5,835 nt of DNA, from contig JANWXV010000047.1 of assembly GCA_025057405.1 (NCBI GenBank), forward strand, positions 1 to 5,835, written 5' to 3'. The notes under the pieces are model-generated. The model was given only the letters and a program-made list of their open reading frames with translations, was not told the DNA's origin and did not search any database. Of this stretch, positions 1 to 5,438 are shown piece after piece (the stretch's first letter is position 1; each line of letters begins with the position of its first letter). The position numbers and the translations under genes were made by a program. Origin of the DNA: Candidatus Bipolaricaulota bacterium (GTDB taxonomy: Bacteria; Bipolaricaulota; Bipolaricaulia; RBG-16-55-9; DRXL01).

Positions 1-1
1 A

Positions 2-301
2 CTTCGTCACCAATACGAAGAAGATCATCGGCGCTACGCCCACGAGCGCGAGGCGCTGCTCAGCGACGATGATCGCCAAGCGCTCCGAGAGCGGGGCTGG
101 TTCGGCGCTTTGCAGAACCGTGGGATCGCAGGGGTAGCCAACCGCACGAAAGTCAAGTGCCTGCACGCGCAGTACGCTTTTCATCTGGCGCGCGGGGGTC
201 TGATCGGGCGCTGGTTGGAAGAGCGCTTTCAATTCTCGTGGTGCTCTCCAACGGAGATTCGCTGCGCGCGCTTTGCTCTGTTCTCTTCAGATTCTTTATA
301 A
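2..301 (+). CDS. DUF501 family protein, C-terminal part (5' end outside window)
   Basis: The open frame enters from the left edge and gives 99 residues before TAA at 299-301. It contains the DUF501 signature: a helical HERE...L segment, then GW, then GIAG (visible residues 41-44), then VKCLHAQYAFHLA (51-63) and GG.IGRW. The Cys-Leu-His and the following His/Gly residues are the conserved core of the family. The biochemical function of DUF501 is not established. In several Gram-positive lineages it lies near cell-division and enolase genes, which is family knowledge and not visible here. After about residue 75 the tail is basic and aromatic and looks unconserved. The gene converges on the glycosyltransferase gene, and the two stop codons overlap within TTATAA, leaving no room for an intervening terminator. 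A downstream TTG at 110 in the same frame is not a credible start because conserved sequence lies upstream of it. Confidence 0.85.
   Translation, partial: LRHQYEEDHRRYAHEREALLSDDDRQALRERGWFGALQNRGIAGVANRTKVKCLHAQYAFHLARGGLIGRWLEERFQFSWCSPTEIRCARFALFSSDSL
296..301. other. Convergent stop codons sharing TTATAA
   Basis: The plus-strand TAA of the DUF501 gene (299-301) and the minus-strand TAA of the glycosyltransferase gene (read from 298 to 296) together make one TTATAA palindrome. The genes therefore end tail to tail with a 6-bp overlap. No hairpin with a T-tract is visible around the junction, so transcripts from both sides probably run antisense into the neighbouring gene before ending. Confidence 0.8.
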
Positions 302-1450
302 CGCCGTCGCAGTCGGGGCTGCCAATTGACGAAAGATCTCTATCAGGCGCTGGGCGCAACGCTCGATGCTCATCTCGTAAGCTCTGCGCTTCGCCCCCTC
401 ACGGAGCTTCTGGCGCTGGTGCTCATCGCGCAAGAGCGCCAAGATAGCTTCGACAAAGCCCTCTTCGGAAACCAAGACTCCCGTCTCGCCGGGGAAGACG
501 ACGTCTTGGACGCCCATGGCGCGCACGGCCACCGCCGGCAGCCCCGCAGCCATCGCTTCCATTAAGACCAGCCCTTGCGTCTCGGTCTTGGACGCAAAGA
601 CGAAGAGATCAGCCGAACGATAGTAATCTACTAGCTCTTCCCTAGGGATGAACCCCGCGAAGATCACGCGATCTCCCAAGCGCAGCTCTTGAGCCAGCTC
701 TTCTAGGTGTGCTCTATACGGGCCGTCGCCGGCGAGCACCAGGCGCAGTGGACGCTCCCCTGCCCAACGGTCTAAGAGCACGCGAAAGCTCTGGAGCAGA
801 AAGTCTAAGTTCTTCTCGGCTCCCAGTCGGCCTGCGTAGAGCAAGAACAGCTCGGGAGCCGACAGCCCTAATCTCTGACGCACGTTGAGCTTGGGAGGGC
901 GCTCGTAGAGCTGCATATCTACCCCAAAGGGGAGCAGATAGATGGGCTTGTGCACGCCGTAGCGCAGGAGTTCTGCGCGCATTGCTTCGGAGGGAACAGT
1001 AATCGCGTCACAGCGATTGCAAAACGCCGCGCTGATCCGTTCCGCCATCTGGCGCGAGGGACGAATCAATCTGGGGAGATAGTGCAGATACTCTGTAAAG
1101 AGAGTGTGATACGTATGCAAGTGTGGCAGCTTGTACTTTCTCGCGACGCGCAGGGCGAGCAAGCCCATCGAGAAGGGCGTGTGGCTGTAGACGGCTTCTA
1201 ACTGTGAAAAGACCGAGAACGCTCGACGGTCATAGGGGATGACGATGCGGCTCTCTTTGTGAAAGCGCGCGTTGATCGCAGGAAACCGAAAGATATGGCT
1301 GTTCTGGTGACGCTGCTCACGAAAATACGCGGGCGCGAAGATATAGATCTGATGCCCTTGACGTAAAAAAGCGCGCTCTAGATCGCTCACGATGCTGGTC
1401 ACGCCGTTGATCTGCGGGGTAAACGTATCGGTGAAGATTCCCACTCTCAT
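296..1450 (-). CDS. GT4 family glycosyltransferase, resembling diacylglycerol glycosyltransferases
   Basis: This 384-aa retaining glycosyltransferase has the GT-B fold and is of normal family length. The N-terminal half opens with MRVGIFTDTFTPQINGV, the acceptor-side glycine loop found in glycolipid-forming GT4 enzymes. It also has HTYHTLFTEYLHY (about 112-124), which resembles the acceptor-lipid region of diacylglycerol glucosyltransferases. The C-terminal donor domain has YAGRLGAEKN (205-214, with the R/K pair that contacts the nucleotide-sugar phosphates), AGDGP (240-244), and the EX7E motif with E290 and E298. The protein is likely cytosolic and membrane-associated, making a membrane glycolipid from a nucleotide sugar. 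The substrate is inferred from similarity, and a mannosyl or other hexosyl transferase is also possible. It is the last gene of the dnaA operon. Its ATG overlaps the upstream stop as ATGA, and it has its own strong Shine-Dalgarno. Confidence 0.88.
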   Translation of the reverse strand: MRVGIFTDTFTPQINGVTSIVSDLERAFLRQGHQIYIFAPAYFREQRHQNSHIFRFPAINARFHKESRIVIPYDRRAFSVFSQLEAVYSHTPFSMGLLALRVARKYKLPHLHTYHTLFTEYLHYLPRLIRPSRQMAERISAAFCNRCDAITVPSEAMRAELLRYGVHKPIYLLPFGVDMQLYERPPKLNVRQRLGLSAPELFLLYAGRLGAEKNLDFLLQSFRVLLDRWAGERPLRLVLAGDGPYRAHLEELAQELRLGDRVIFAGFIPREELVDYYRSADLFVFASKTETQGLVLMEAMAAGLPAVAVRAMGVQDVVFPGETGVLVSEEGFVEAILALLRDEHQRQKLREGAKRRAYEMSIERCAQRLIEIFRQLAAPTATAL

Positions 1451-1971
1451 AGGATCTCCTTGGCACAGAGTGCACAGAAATCGCGTTCACAAAGCGTTTG
1501 ACAGCGAGGACAAGGACGCCAGCCGCGCTCGCGCCGCGCTCGCTCGATCCGTTGAGCGGTGCTCATCAGGCGTCTCAGGGCTTCGCGCAGTTCAGTGCTC
1601 TCAATCTGGCTGACAAGCTGCTCGATCTCGCGCTCCTCTTGGGGCAATAACGCGATCTGCGCGAGCGAGAACGGCGGCTCGCCCTTGGGCTTCGATTCCA
1701 CCACAAAGCGCACATCGCGCACGCGCTCCTCGCCAAAATGCTCGTTAAGCTTCTTGCGAAACTCGCCGCGCATCAGATGAAACTCGTGCTGAAAGACATG
1801 GCTGGTTACGGCTACGACGAGCACGCCGTTCTGCACGTAGAGCGGCTCAGTGATCTGGGCGATGCGCGCGCCCACGACCTTGGGCCAGACCAGCGCCGGC
1901 TCTTGATGGCGATAGGCCTCGCCCAAGCCGTGACGACGAAAGATCTTCTCAATGAGAGTTGCTTCGATCAT
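1447..1971 (-). CDS. dciA: DUF721/DciA-family protein with C-terminal zinc-ribbon-like motif
   Basis: This is a 174-aa protein. Residues about 5-92 match the DUF721 (DciA) fold: an N-terminal helix, W29 in a VWPKVVGARIAQ segment, TEPLYVQNGVLVVAV, a SHVFQHEFHLM helix, then a KLNEHFG...V.DVRF strand. DciA proteins interact with and help load the DnaB replicative helicase in bacteria lacking DnaC/DnaI. That role is family knowledge. After an acidic helical stretch (about 110-148) the C-terminus carries C154-x2-C157, C161 and C166-x2-C169, giving a CxxC-x8-CxxC zinc-ribbon arrangement with one extra cysteine. The start codon overlaps the recF stop as ATGA, implying translational coupling. The gene lies between recF and a glycosyltransferase in the dnaA operon, consistent with a replication role. 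The assignment to DUF721 is firm; the helicase-loading function is inferred. Confidence 0.85.
   Translation of the reverse strand: MIEATLIEKIFRRHGLGEAYRHQEPALVWPKVVGARIAQITEPLYVQNGVLVVAVTSHVFQHEFHLMRGEFRKKLNEHFGEERVRDVRFVVESKPKGEPPFSLAQIALLPQEEREIEQLVSQIESTELREALRRLMSTAQRIERARRERGWRPCPRCQTLCERDFCALCAKEIL
1456..1461 (-). promoter_or_regulatory. Shine-Dalgarno site of the glycosyltransferase gene
   Basis: AAGGAG on the minus strand lies 5 nt before the ATG at 1450, inside the last codons of the DUF721 gene. It is the strongest ribosome-binding site in the window. It fixes the start and suggests that this gene can be translated at a high rate in addition to being coupled to the upstream gene by the ATGA overlap. 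Confidence 0.75.
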
Positions 1972-3059
1972 AGCTTCTCGACAATCTGACCCGCTGTGAT
2001 CACATAGAGACGGCGAGCGCTCCGGCGCAGTTCGCCGGGCAGCTCTTCTTCAACAGAAGCCGTATGCGTCAAGAAGATCTGTAAATTCTGGGAGAGCAAT
2101 TGAAGGAGCCGCTGGGTGCGCGCGCGATCTAGCTCCGAGAGCACGTCGTCTAAAATCAAGATGGGGTAATCGCCAAAGCGCTCGTGGTGCAGATCGACTT
2201 GGGTGAGCAAGAGCGCGCAGAGAGCGGATTTTTGCTCGCCTTGGGAGCCGAAGCGCTTTAAGTCGTGCCCGTTGAGATCGAAGCGCAGGTCGTCGCGATG
2301 GGGGCCGACAAGGGTTTGCTTGCGGCGCAACTCTTCGCGGCGAGCTTGGGCGAGCTGTCGCGCCAACTCACGACGCAGATTATCGCTCTGCGCCAGCGTG
2401 GTCTCATAGTGCACGTGAAGGTGCGCCTCTTGCCCACAGATCTGCTGATAACGCTGGGAGAGCTGCTGATTAAGCGTCTGCAGATAAGCGCGCCGTTGGG
2501 CGACGAGCCACGCGCCGCGCTCGCTCAATGCTTCGTCATAGACGTCTAGAAGCTCTAGATCGGGGCGCTCGGAGCGCAAGAGCGCACTCTTGCGCCGCAA
2601 GAGCTGTTCGTACTCTAAGAGAAGGGCGCGATAGTCTCGCTTCACATCGGCGATGCTGCGGTCTAAGAAGCGCCGGCGCTGTTCGGGGCTGCCCTTGATG
2701 ATTTGCAGTTCGTCGGGGGTGAAGAGCAGGACGCGCAGCAGCGCGCTCACGTCGCTTTGGCTCTTCTTCTCGTGGTTGAGTTCGATGGTCTTCGCTCGGG
2801 CACGACCGTTGAGATGAAAACGGATCTGATCGCCCCCCAGAGAGAATTCTAGAAGGGCTTCGCTCTCTCCCCACCGGATGAGATCGCGCTGGCGTTCGCC
2901 CTTCAGGGGCCAGCCCTTGGCAGCATAATAGATGGCCTCGCAGAGATTGCTCTTGCCCGCGGCGTTGGGGCCGGTAATCAGATTCAGCCCGCCGTCGGGA
3001 GCCAGCTCTACCGAAGCTAAATTGCGGACATGGCGCAAGACGATGCGATCTAGTTTCAT
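1968..3059 (-). CDS. recF: DNA replication and repair protein RecF
   Basis: RecF is an SMC/ABC-type ATPase that binds single-/double-strand DNA junctions and, with RecO and RecR, promotes RecA loading at gaps and stalled forks. The 363-aa length is typical. In order it shows: Walker A GPNAAGKSN (30-38), the family motif FTPDELQIIKGSPEQRR.FLD (113-133), VGPHRDDL (251-258), the ABC signature as GSQGEQKS (271-278, usually SQGQQR), Walker B PILILDDV (299-306) with the D-loop SELD (308-311), and an LTHT switch (330-333). All ATPase elements are present, so the enzyme should be active. The ATG at 3059 places the conserved beta-strand MKLDRIVLRHVRNL at the N-terminus. It follows dnaA by 14 bp with only a weak Shine-Dalgarno (ACCGGG), so translation probably depends on readthrough from dnaA. 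The usual neighbour dnaN is absent between dnaA and recF. Confidence 0.96.
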   Translation of the reverse strand: MKLDRIVLRHVRNLASVELAPDGGLNLITGPNAAGKSNLCEAIYYAAKGWPLKGERQRDLIRWGESEALLEFSLGGDQIRFHLNGRARAKTIELNHEKKSQSDVSALLRVLLFTPDELQIIKGSPEQRRRFLDRSIADVKRDYRALLLEYEQLLRRKSALLRSERPDLELLDVYDEALSERGAWLVAQRRAYLQTLNQQLSQRYQQICGQEAHLHVHYETTLAQSDNLRRELARQLAQARREELRRKQTLVGPHRDDLRFDLNGHDLKRFGSQGEQKSALCALLLTQVDLHHERFGDYPILILDDVLSELDRARTQRLLQLLSQNLQIFLTHTASVEEELPGELRRSARRLYVITAGQIVEKL

Positions 3060-3073
3060 CCCGGTCTTTTATT

Positions 3074-4156
3074 TTACTTGGGATGGGTAGGCGTGGACAA
3101 CTTGAGCAGATACTCTTTCAGGGCATCTATCTCACTGCGAAAGAGCGGGCTTTCGGCTAACGCTTTGGCCTTGCGATAGGCGTACATCATCGTACTGTGG
3201 TCGCGTCCACCAAAGGCTGCGCCGAGCGCGGGGAAGGAGCTGTCGGTCAGCTCGCGTGCCAGATAGATCGCCAGTTGTCGGGCTTGGGCGACGCGGCGCT
3301 CGCGGCTCTCGCTCTCCAAGTCTTCAACGCTAAGCTGATAGTGCCGAGCGATCTCTCGTTTAATAGTAGCGACATCCAGAATCAGAGGGCGCTCGACCTC
3401 CGCGGGCAATAGCTCAAAGACCATCTGCGAGGTGATCTCTTGGTTGTGAAGCGCGGCGCTCGCGGCCAGACGGATGAGCGCCCCTTCGAGCGCGCGCACG
3501 TTGGTGCGCACGCGCTGGGCGATCAGCTCTAGGACCGTTTCAGGGATCTGCAAGTGATGCTCTTGAGCTTTGGCACGCAGAATCGCCAGACGCGCTTCAA
3601 ACGACGGCGGTTGAATGTCAGCGACCAACCCCCAGCGAAAGCGCGAGACGAGCTGCTCTTGTAAGTGGGGGAGTGCCTCTGGCGGGCGATCCGAAGCCAG
3701 CACGATCTGTTTGCCCCGCTGATGAAGCTCATTAAACGTGTGACAAAGCTCTTCTTGCAAAGCGGCTTTCTCTCTCAAGAAGTGCACGTCATCCAAGAGC
3801 AAGAGATCAGCGCTACGGTAAATCTTGCGAAATTGGGCGGTCTTGTTCTCTTGGATCGCCCGATAGAACTCGGTAGCCAAGCGCTCACAGGTCACATAAA
3901 TAATATGAAGAAAGCGATGGTGCTGCAGCGCGCCATGGCCGATGGCGTGGAGGAGATGGGTCTTGCCCAGGCCCGAAGCGCTGTAAATATAGAGGGGGTT
4001 ATAAGCGTGCGCCGGGTGCTCGGCCACCGCCAGCGACGCCGCGTAAGCAAGACGATTGTGCTCCCCGCGCACAAAACGCGCAAACGTGTACTCTTCGCGG
4101 AGCGTCGGCGCTGTGACAGGAGCCCACGCCTCCTTGAAGTCCGCTCCTGCTCGCAT
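3074..4156 (-). CDS. dnaA: Chromosomal replication initiator DnaA, domains III-IV only
   Basis: From ATG at 4156 the protein is 360 aa. The AAA+ domain III begins almost at once with YTFARFVRGEHNRLA (about 23-37) and AYNPLYIY (51-58). It continues with a Walker A read as SASGLGKT (59-66), Walker B LLLLDDVHF (118-126), sensor 1 LASDRPP (153-159), box VII SRF with the arginine finger (R172), and sensor 2 NVRALEGA (219-226). Domain IV has the DNA-contact helix-turn-helix, with RQLAIYLAREL (293-303) and GGRDHST (316-322). The protein binds origin DnaA boxes and melts DNA as an ATP-dependent oligomer. Domain I (about 80-90 aa, oligomerisation and helicase recruitment) and the linker are missing. 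The open frame continues upstream to 4579, but that translation has no domain-I features and would start upstream of the promoter. The chosen ATG has AGGGG 9 nt upstream and lies about 26 nt after the predicted transcription start. The first Walker A glycine is Ser. A DnaA paralogue is possible, but the GGRDHST motif rules out Hda or DnaC-type proteins. Confidence 0.93.
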   Translation of the reverse strand: MRAGADFKEAWAPVTAPTLREEYTFARFVRGEHNRLAYAASLAVAEHPAHAYNPLYIYSASGLGKTHLLHAIGHGALQHHRFLHIIYVTCERLATEFYRAIQENKTAQFRKIYRSADLLLLDDVHFLREKAALQEELCHTFNELHQRGKQIVLASDRPPEALPHLQEQLVSRFRWGLVADIQPPSFEARLAILRAKAQEHHLQIPETVLELIAQRVRTNVRALEGALIRLAASAALHNQEITSQMVFELLPAEVERPLILDVATIKREIARHYQLSVEDLESESRERRVAQARQLAIYLARELTDSSFPALGAAFGGRDHSTMMYAYRKAKALAESPLFRSEIDALKEYLLKLSTPTHPK

Positions 4157-4165
4157 CTTTGCTAA

Positions 4166-4170
4166 CCCCT
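4166..4170 (-). promoter_or_regulatory. Shine-Dalgarno deciding the dnaA start
   Basis: AGGGG lies 9 nt upstream of the ATG at 4156 on the minus strand. Together with the promoter just upstream it selects this ATG over in-frame codons further 5'. The complementarity is moderate. Confidence 0.6.
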
Positions 4171-4188
4171 GTTGCGGTAGGTAGCCAG

Positions 4189-4218
4189 AGCATAGCAGAG
4201 AGCTTGCCCGGCTGTCAA
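4189..4218 (-). promoter_or_regulatory. Sigma70-type promoter of the dnaA-recF-dciA-GT operon
   Basis: On the minus strand a perfect -35 TTGACA (4218-4213) is followed by an 18-bp spacer and the -10 TATGCT (4194-4189). A TG dinucleotide one base upstream of the -10 makes it an extended -10 promoter. Transcription should start near 4182, giving a 5' leader of about 26 nt before the dnaA ATG. No other promoter of this quality is seen inside the operon, so all four genes are probably expressed from here. Confidence 0.72.
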
Positions 4219-4248
4219 GTGCGCTTCGGAGTTCGGGCGCGTCGAAAT

Positions 4249-4263
4249 CTCTCTCAGAGAGAG
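4249..4263. repeat. Inverted repeat CTCTCTC-A-GAGAGAG
   Basis: A perfect 7-bp inverted repeat around a single central base, about 30 bp upstream of the dnaA -35 element. The tiny loop disfavours an RNA hairpin, so a dimeric protein binding site is more likely than a terminator. It is purine/pyrimidine-simple sequence, so chance is possible. Confidence 0.5.
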
Positions 4264-4274
4264 GGTTTTCGCGC

Positions 4275-4284
4275 AGAGCGCTCT
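4275..4284. repeat. Palindrome AGAGCGCTCT
   Basis: A perfect 10-bp palindrome 11 bp beyond the CTCTCTC/GAGAGAG repeat, in the same non-coding spacer. It could be an operator half of a compound site upstream of dnaA. GAGCGC-rich words are common in this genome segment, so weight is low. Confidence 0.35.
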
Positions 4285-4290
4285 CTGGGC

Positions 4291-4307
4291 CTCCGACGGC
4301 ATCGGAG
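4291..4307. repeat. Stem-loop CTCCGA-N5-TCGGAG
   Basis: A 6-bp perfect stem with a 5-nt loop, 6 bp from the AGAGCGCTCT palindrome. No T-tract follows on either strand, so it does not qualify as an intrinsic terminator. It is the third inverted repeat within 60 bp upstream of the dnaA promoter. Confidence 0.45.
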
Positions 4308-4450
4308 CGAGCAAGATTTCTGCAAAGAAGAATGACGGTCTTAGGCGCACCAGATGATTGCTCTTTGATCTTCCGACTGAAGTCCGGGAAGTTAATCACC
4401 TTGAGCGAAGTGTTCTTGGCAAGAGAAAAACTCGGCGAACGTTCTATCGT

Positions 4451-4500
4451 CATGCGCAGAGGAGAGCCTTGGCGAGAGACGAATCTCAAAAGATTCCCCG
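4451..4500. repeat. Possible REP/MITE-like intergenic repeat unit
   Basis: Contains the inverted repeat GAATCT-CAAA-AGATTC (4481-4496) next to a CATGCGCAGAGGAGAGCC segment. This layout (CAT..., a GAG-rich middle, GAATCTC) recalls short interspersed palindromic repeats that many bacteria carry between genes. Only one copy is visible here, so membership of a repeat family is a guess. It sits downstream of the permease gene in spacer DNA, the usual location of such elements. Confidence 0.25.
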
Positions 4501-4562
4501 GCGTCCCATCAATTAGCGGACGCACCGTGCTCGCCCACTTTGGAGAAAGACCGAAAGCTCTG

Positions 4563-5324
4563 CTACGGCCAGAGCGCACGGGCCAGCGTGAGCAGTCCGA
4601 TTGCGATCGCTAGCAGCCCAATCAATCGTCTCAGATGAAAAGAGCGCAGCCTCTGCACGGTGAGGGCGGCTAGGGGAGCCGACGCGAGCGCGCCGAGCAA
4701 GACGGGGATCGCCAACGCCCACTTGAGGTCTTTCGCCAGTAAGACATAAGCACCCACTCCCACGAAGGAGACCACCCCTTCGGCCAAGCTGGTGATCCCT
4801 ACGGCGGCTTTGGGGTTCAGCCCGGCAAAGATCTGCCCGGTGGTGATGAGCGGGCCGTAGCCGCCCCCGGTCAGCCCCTTGTTGAACGAGCTTAAAAAAC
4901 CAATAGCCACGAGACGCCTCCACGAGAAGCCGTCGCTGTACGTGCGCGTGAAGAGAACCAGCACGCCCATACCGAAGACGAGCAGCCCGATGTAGAGCTT
5001 GACCCAGAGATCGGGCAGACGCAGCGCGAGGGTGACCGCCAAGACAGCTCCGGCGATGCCGATCAGTCCCAGCACAAGCGCGACTTGGGAATCGAGGGAG
5101 TCTCGTCGGAAGCTGACGTTCTGATACGTATGGTGAAAGAGAGCCGCGACGAACCCGGTGATGCATTCGGAGAGCAAGACGATGGGGACCACTTCGATGG
5201 GGCTGAAGCCCAAGAGCAAGAGCAGCGGGCTGAGCGTGGTGCCGTAGCCCATGCCGAGCGACGAGTCGATATACTCGGCCAAGAAGGCCAGCAGAGCTAC
5301 GAGAGCGAAGAGTTCTATGGGCAC
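4563..5324 (-). CDS. TauE/SafE family membrane permease (probable anion/sulfite exporter)
   Basis: From GTG at 5324 the protein is 253 aa, the usual family size. It consists of about seven to eight hydrophobic segments (roughly 4-18, 32-60, 81-101, 109-126, 138-163, 175-199, 203-223, 233-250). Two related motifs, one in each half, mark the TauE/SafE internal duplication: SLGMGYGTTLSPLLLLLGF with LLSE (22-53), and FNKGLTGGGYGPLITTGQI with TSLAEG (147-183). Characterised members export sulfite or sulfonate-derived anions across the cytoplasmic membrane, but the substrate here cannot be read from sequence and no sulfur genes flank it. An open frame extends to 5477, but those extra residues are charged and lie over the promoter region. 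GTG at 5324 begins directly with VPIELFALVALLAF, a membrane segment, and lies 6 nt after a good -10 box. Codon usage looks like its neighbours. Confidence 0.9.
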   Translation of the reverse strand: MPIELFALVALLAFLAEYIDSSLGMGYGTTLSPLLLLLGFSPIEVVPIVLLSECITGFVAALFHHTYQNVSFRRDSLDSQVALVLGLIGIAGAVLAVTLALRLPDLWVKLYIGLLVFGMGVLVLFTRTYSDGFSWRRLVAIGFLSSFNKGLTGGGYGPLITTGQIFAGLNPKAAVGITSLAEGVVSFVGVGAYVLLAKDLKWALAIPVLLGALASAPLAALTVQRLRSFHLRRLIGLLAIAIGLLTLARALWP

Positions 5325-5330
5325 AGAAAG

Positions 5331-5359
5331 AGTATAGCGCCCCCGGCGCTCAAGCGCCA
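5331..5359 (-). promoter_or_regulatory. Predicted promoter of the TauE/SafE gene, leaderless
   Basis: The -10 hexamer TATACT lies at 5336-5331 on the minus strand. Seventeen bp upstream is only a weak -35, TGGCGC. The expected +1 falls on the G of the GTG at 5324, and no Shine-Dalgarno precedes it, predicting a leaderless mRNA. The weak -35 and the palindrome overlapping it (5345-5358) suggest dependence on or control by a regulator. This is a motif-based call. Confidence 0.5.
5345..5358. repeat. Palindrome GGCGCT-CA-AGCGCC in the divergent promoter region
   Basis: A 6-bp perfect inverted repeat with a 2-nt centre that covers the -35/spacer of the permease promoter. This is a plausible operator position. 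On the plus strand it is followed by AGAGTTTTTG, but no plus-strand gene lies upstream, so a terminator role is unlikely. Confidence 0.4.
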
Positions 5360-5408
5360 GAGTTTTTGTTGCATAGGAGCCAGCGGGCTTTTGACAACAG
5401 CGAATCTC

Positions 5409-5438
5409 TTGACTTCTAAGCCCCATCATATCTATAAT
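5409..5438 (+). promoter_or_regulatory. Sigma70-type promoter of the 71-aa gene and nucleotidyltransferase, leaderless
   Basis: The -35 TTGACT (5409-5414), an 18-bp spacer and a perfect -10 TATAAT (5433-5438) predict a start at 5445-5446, on or one base before the ATG at 5446. No purine-rich Shine-Dalgarno is present. A second TTGACA lies 18 bp further upstream at 5391-5396 without a matching -10. An imperfect palindrome overlaps the -10 (5427-5441). Confidence 0.72.

Larger units (their letters stand above)
4220..4562. other. Non-coding spacer between the tauE-like gene and the dnaA promoter
   Basis: About 340 bp without a credible gene. Open frames cross it on both strands, but their translations show no recognisable domain or regular composition. 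It contains four short inverted repeats (listed separately) and a perfect 8-bp palindrome GAACGTTC at 4437-4444. I found no match to the DnaA box TTATNCACA with one mismatch or fewer, no tRNA-like fold and no clear AT-rich unwinding stretch. Nothing supports calling it oriC despite its position upstream of dnaA. The permease transcript ends into it without an obvious intrinsic terminator; the nearest candidate is the weak palindrome near 4437-4444, followed on the minus strand by five Ts. Confidence 0.6.

Noticed and set aside
3091..3104. DnaA-box-like GTGGACAA near the dnaA 3' end
   Set aside because: Two mismatches to the consensus and located inside conserved coding sequence. It is a single isolated match.
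3665..4165. 166-aa plus-strand open frame antisense to dnaA
   Set aside because: It is complementary to conserved DnaA codons, has no recognisable domain, and is explained by codon bias in a GC-rich gene.
4220..4562. oriC upstream of dnaA
   Set aside because: No DnaA-box cluster and no AT-rich unwinding element could be found. Location alone is not enough.
4157..4579. N-terminal extension of dnaA to an upstream start at 4579
   Set aside because: The translated extension has no DnaA domain-I features. It spans a strong promoter and several inverted repeats and would begin almost at the end of the permease gene.
4332..4613. 93-aa plus-strand open frame across the spacer
   Set aside because: It runs into the permease gene antisense, has no Shine-Dalgarno or promoter, and no family resemblance.
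4513..5166. 217-aa minus-strand frame within the permease gene
   Set aside because: It is an out-of-frame shadow of the permease, rich in Arg, Ser and His with no membrane pattern.
5345..5370. Intrinsic terminator (GC stem plus T-run, plus strand)
   Set aside because: No plus-strand gene lies upstream to be terminated, the loop is only 2 nt, and the T-run starts several bases after the stem.
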